Source: Saprospiraceae bacterium
GTDB taxonomy: Bacteria; Bacteroidota; Bacteroidia; Chitinophagales; Saprospiraceae
Assembly (NCBI GenBank): GCA_016787375.1
Contig: JAEUUM010000366.1
Coordinates: 1-6,220 of the forward strand
DNA: 6,220 nt
Reading direction: 5' to 3'
Shown here: in pieces, positions 5,734-6,220 of the stretch
Position numbering within the stretch: the stretch's first letter is position 1
How the letters are laid out: each line of letters starts with the position of its first letter
Program-made: the position numbers and the translations under genes
Notes under the pieces: generated by a model
Told to the model about the DNA's origin: nothing
The model's database searches: none
The model's input: only the letters and a program-made list of their open reading frames with translations

Positions 5734-6220
5734 TTAGGCGGAAAACAATCCTTTATATTGTTCCACAAAATTTTGTGAATGAACATAGTTTTCTGCCATT
5801 TTGTGTGCTGACCGGCACATTTCATCATACGTGATCTGATCCATCTGAGCCATTTGTTCAATGGCTTTTACAAAAGCAGCTTTATCGTTCAGCGGAAGGT
5901 CCCATCCGGCATTTTTTGCCTCCAACCCAGTCCACGGGGTCTGATCGCTGATCAAAACCGGTCTTCCGGAAGCCAGAGACTCGAATATGGCATGTCCGAA
6001 ATTCTCACCTTTTGTCGGCAGAAAGAACAAATGACTTTTCTCAATTTCCTTTTCAATCGTGTTGTGTGGTTGTGGCCCCAGAAAATTCACAACGATATTT
6101 TTTGGCAAATCGTTAATGTATCTTTGACATTCGCTCCAGTAGGATTTATCCTCAAGATTGGCAATGATATCCAGATTAATGTTAGCCTTTACCTGCATCA
6201 ATACTTCAAATACAAAAATC
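5734..6220 (-). CDS. Group 1 (GT4-like) glycosyltransferase, C-terminal part (5' end outside window)
   Basis: This is the C-terminal Rossmann half of a GT-B glycosyltransferase that would use a nucleotide-activated sugar to extend a glycan or glycolipid in the cytoplasm. The frame is open to the window edge, giving 161 visible residues; TTG and ATG codons near 6196-6201 are internal, because the family needs a further N-terminal domain. NIVVNFLGPQ (41-50 of the visible part) starts the nucleotide-sugar region. FFLPTKGENFGHAIFESLAS (65-84) holds the E-x7-E motif, E72 and E80, whose residues bind the donor sugar nucleotide. SGRPVLISDQTPW (84-96) follows as usual in the family. The C-terminus with the final helix (about 114-160) is complete. 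ATPase C starts 122 bp downstream. Donor and acceptor cannot be told from this part. Confidence 0.92.
   Translation of the reverse strand, partial: IFVFEVLMQVKANINLDIIANLEDKSYWSECQRYINDLPKNIVVNFLGPQPHNTIEKEIEKSHLFFLPTKGENFGHAIFESLASGRPVLISDQTPWTGLEAKNAGWDLPLNDKAAFVKAIEQMAQMDQITYDEMCRSAHKMAENYVHSQNFVEQYKGLFSA

Noticed and set aside
5734..6201. TTG or ATG near 6196-6201 as the true start of a short glycosyltransferase
   Set aside because: The frame continues open to the window edge and the visible part is only the C-terminal half of a GT-B enzyme, so the gene must begin outside.

Overview
The window is AT-rich bacterial DNA, most likely from a member of the Bacteroidota. The start codons have no Shine-Dalgarno sequence but A-rich leaders, two promoters carry a TAnnTTTG-type -7 box, and the protein families fit. 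This is inference from style, not an identification. Every recognisable gene is on the minus strand, so transcription runs from high to low coordinates.

In order of transcription the layout is: the C-terminal end of a GT4-like glycosyltransferase (5734-6220, cut by the window edge); ATPase C (4487-5611); ATPase B (3218-4348); a membrane-anchored YdcF/ElyC (DUF218) protein (2335-3078); ATPase A (1041-2231); and the N-terminal 331 residues of a NodU/CmcH-type carbamoyltransferase (1-994, cut by the window edge). The glycosyltransferase, the DUF218 protein and the carbamoyltransferase suggest a cell-surface polysaccharide or glycolipid locus. Three COG1373-type ATPases (AAA_14 + winged helix + DUF4143) are interspersed in it. 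They look lower in GC than the surface genes (about 32% in one sampled 60-base line of B, against 43% in one line of the DUF218 gene), which suggests accessory cargo.

The most interesting signal is between the genes. Each ATPase gene is preceded, within about 10-80 bp of its start codon, by a private pair of palindromic elements. The sequence differs per gene: TACTCAA/TTGAGTA type for A, TATTCTCCAAA/TTTGGAGAATA type for B, TTTGTGA/TCACAAA type for C. The repeat period is 22, 33 and 32 bp, close to whole helical turns. B and C are close paralogues, and their elements share a 12-bp core (GAATACAATCAC) while the outer arms differ. In B and C an arm of the element overlaps a TATATTTG -7 box 18-19 bp from the ATG. 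The simplest reading is that each ATPase, through its winged helix, recognises its own operator, and that protein and site have diverged together after duplication. All three proteins also keep a D-x12-E-x-K signature at the C-terminus, as in PD-(D/E)XK nuclease folds, so the palindromes could be targets of more than repression.

Stretches between genes are all shorter than 150 bp and are described through their repeats and promoters. No rRNA, tRNA, CRISPR array, transposase or convincing terminator was seen.
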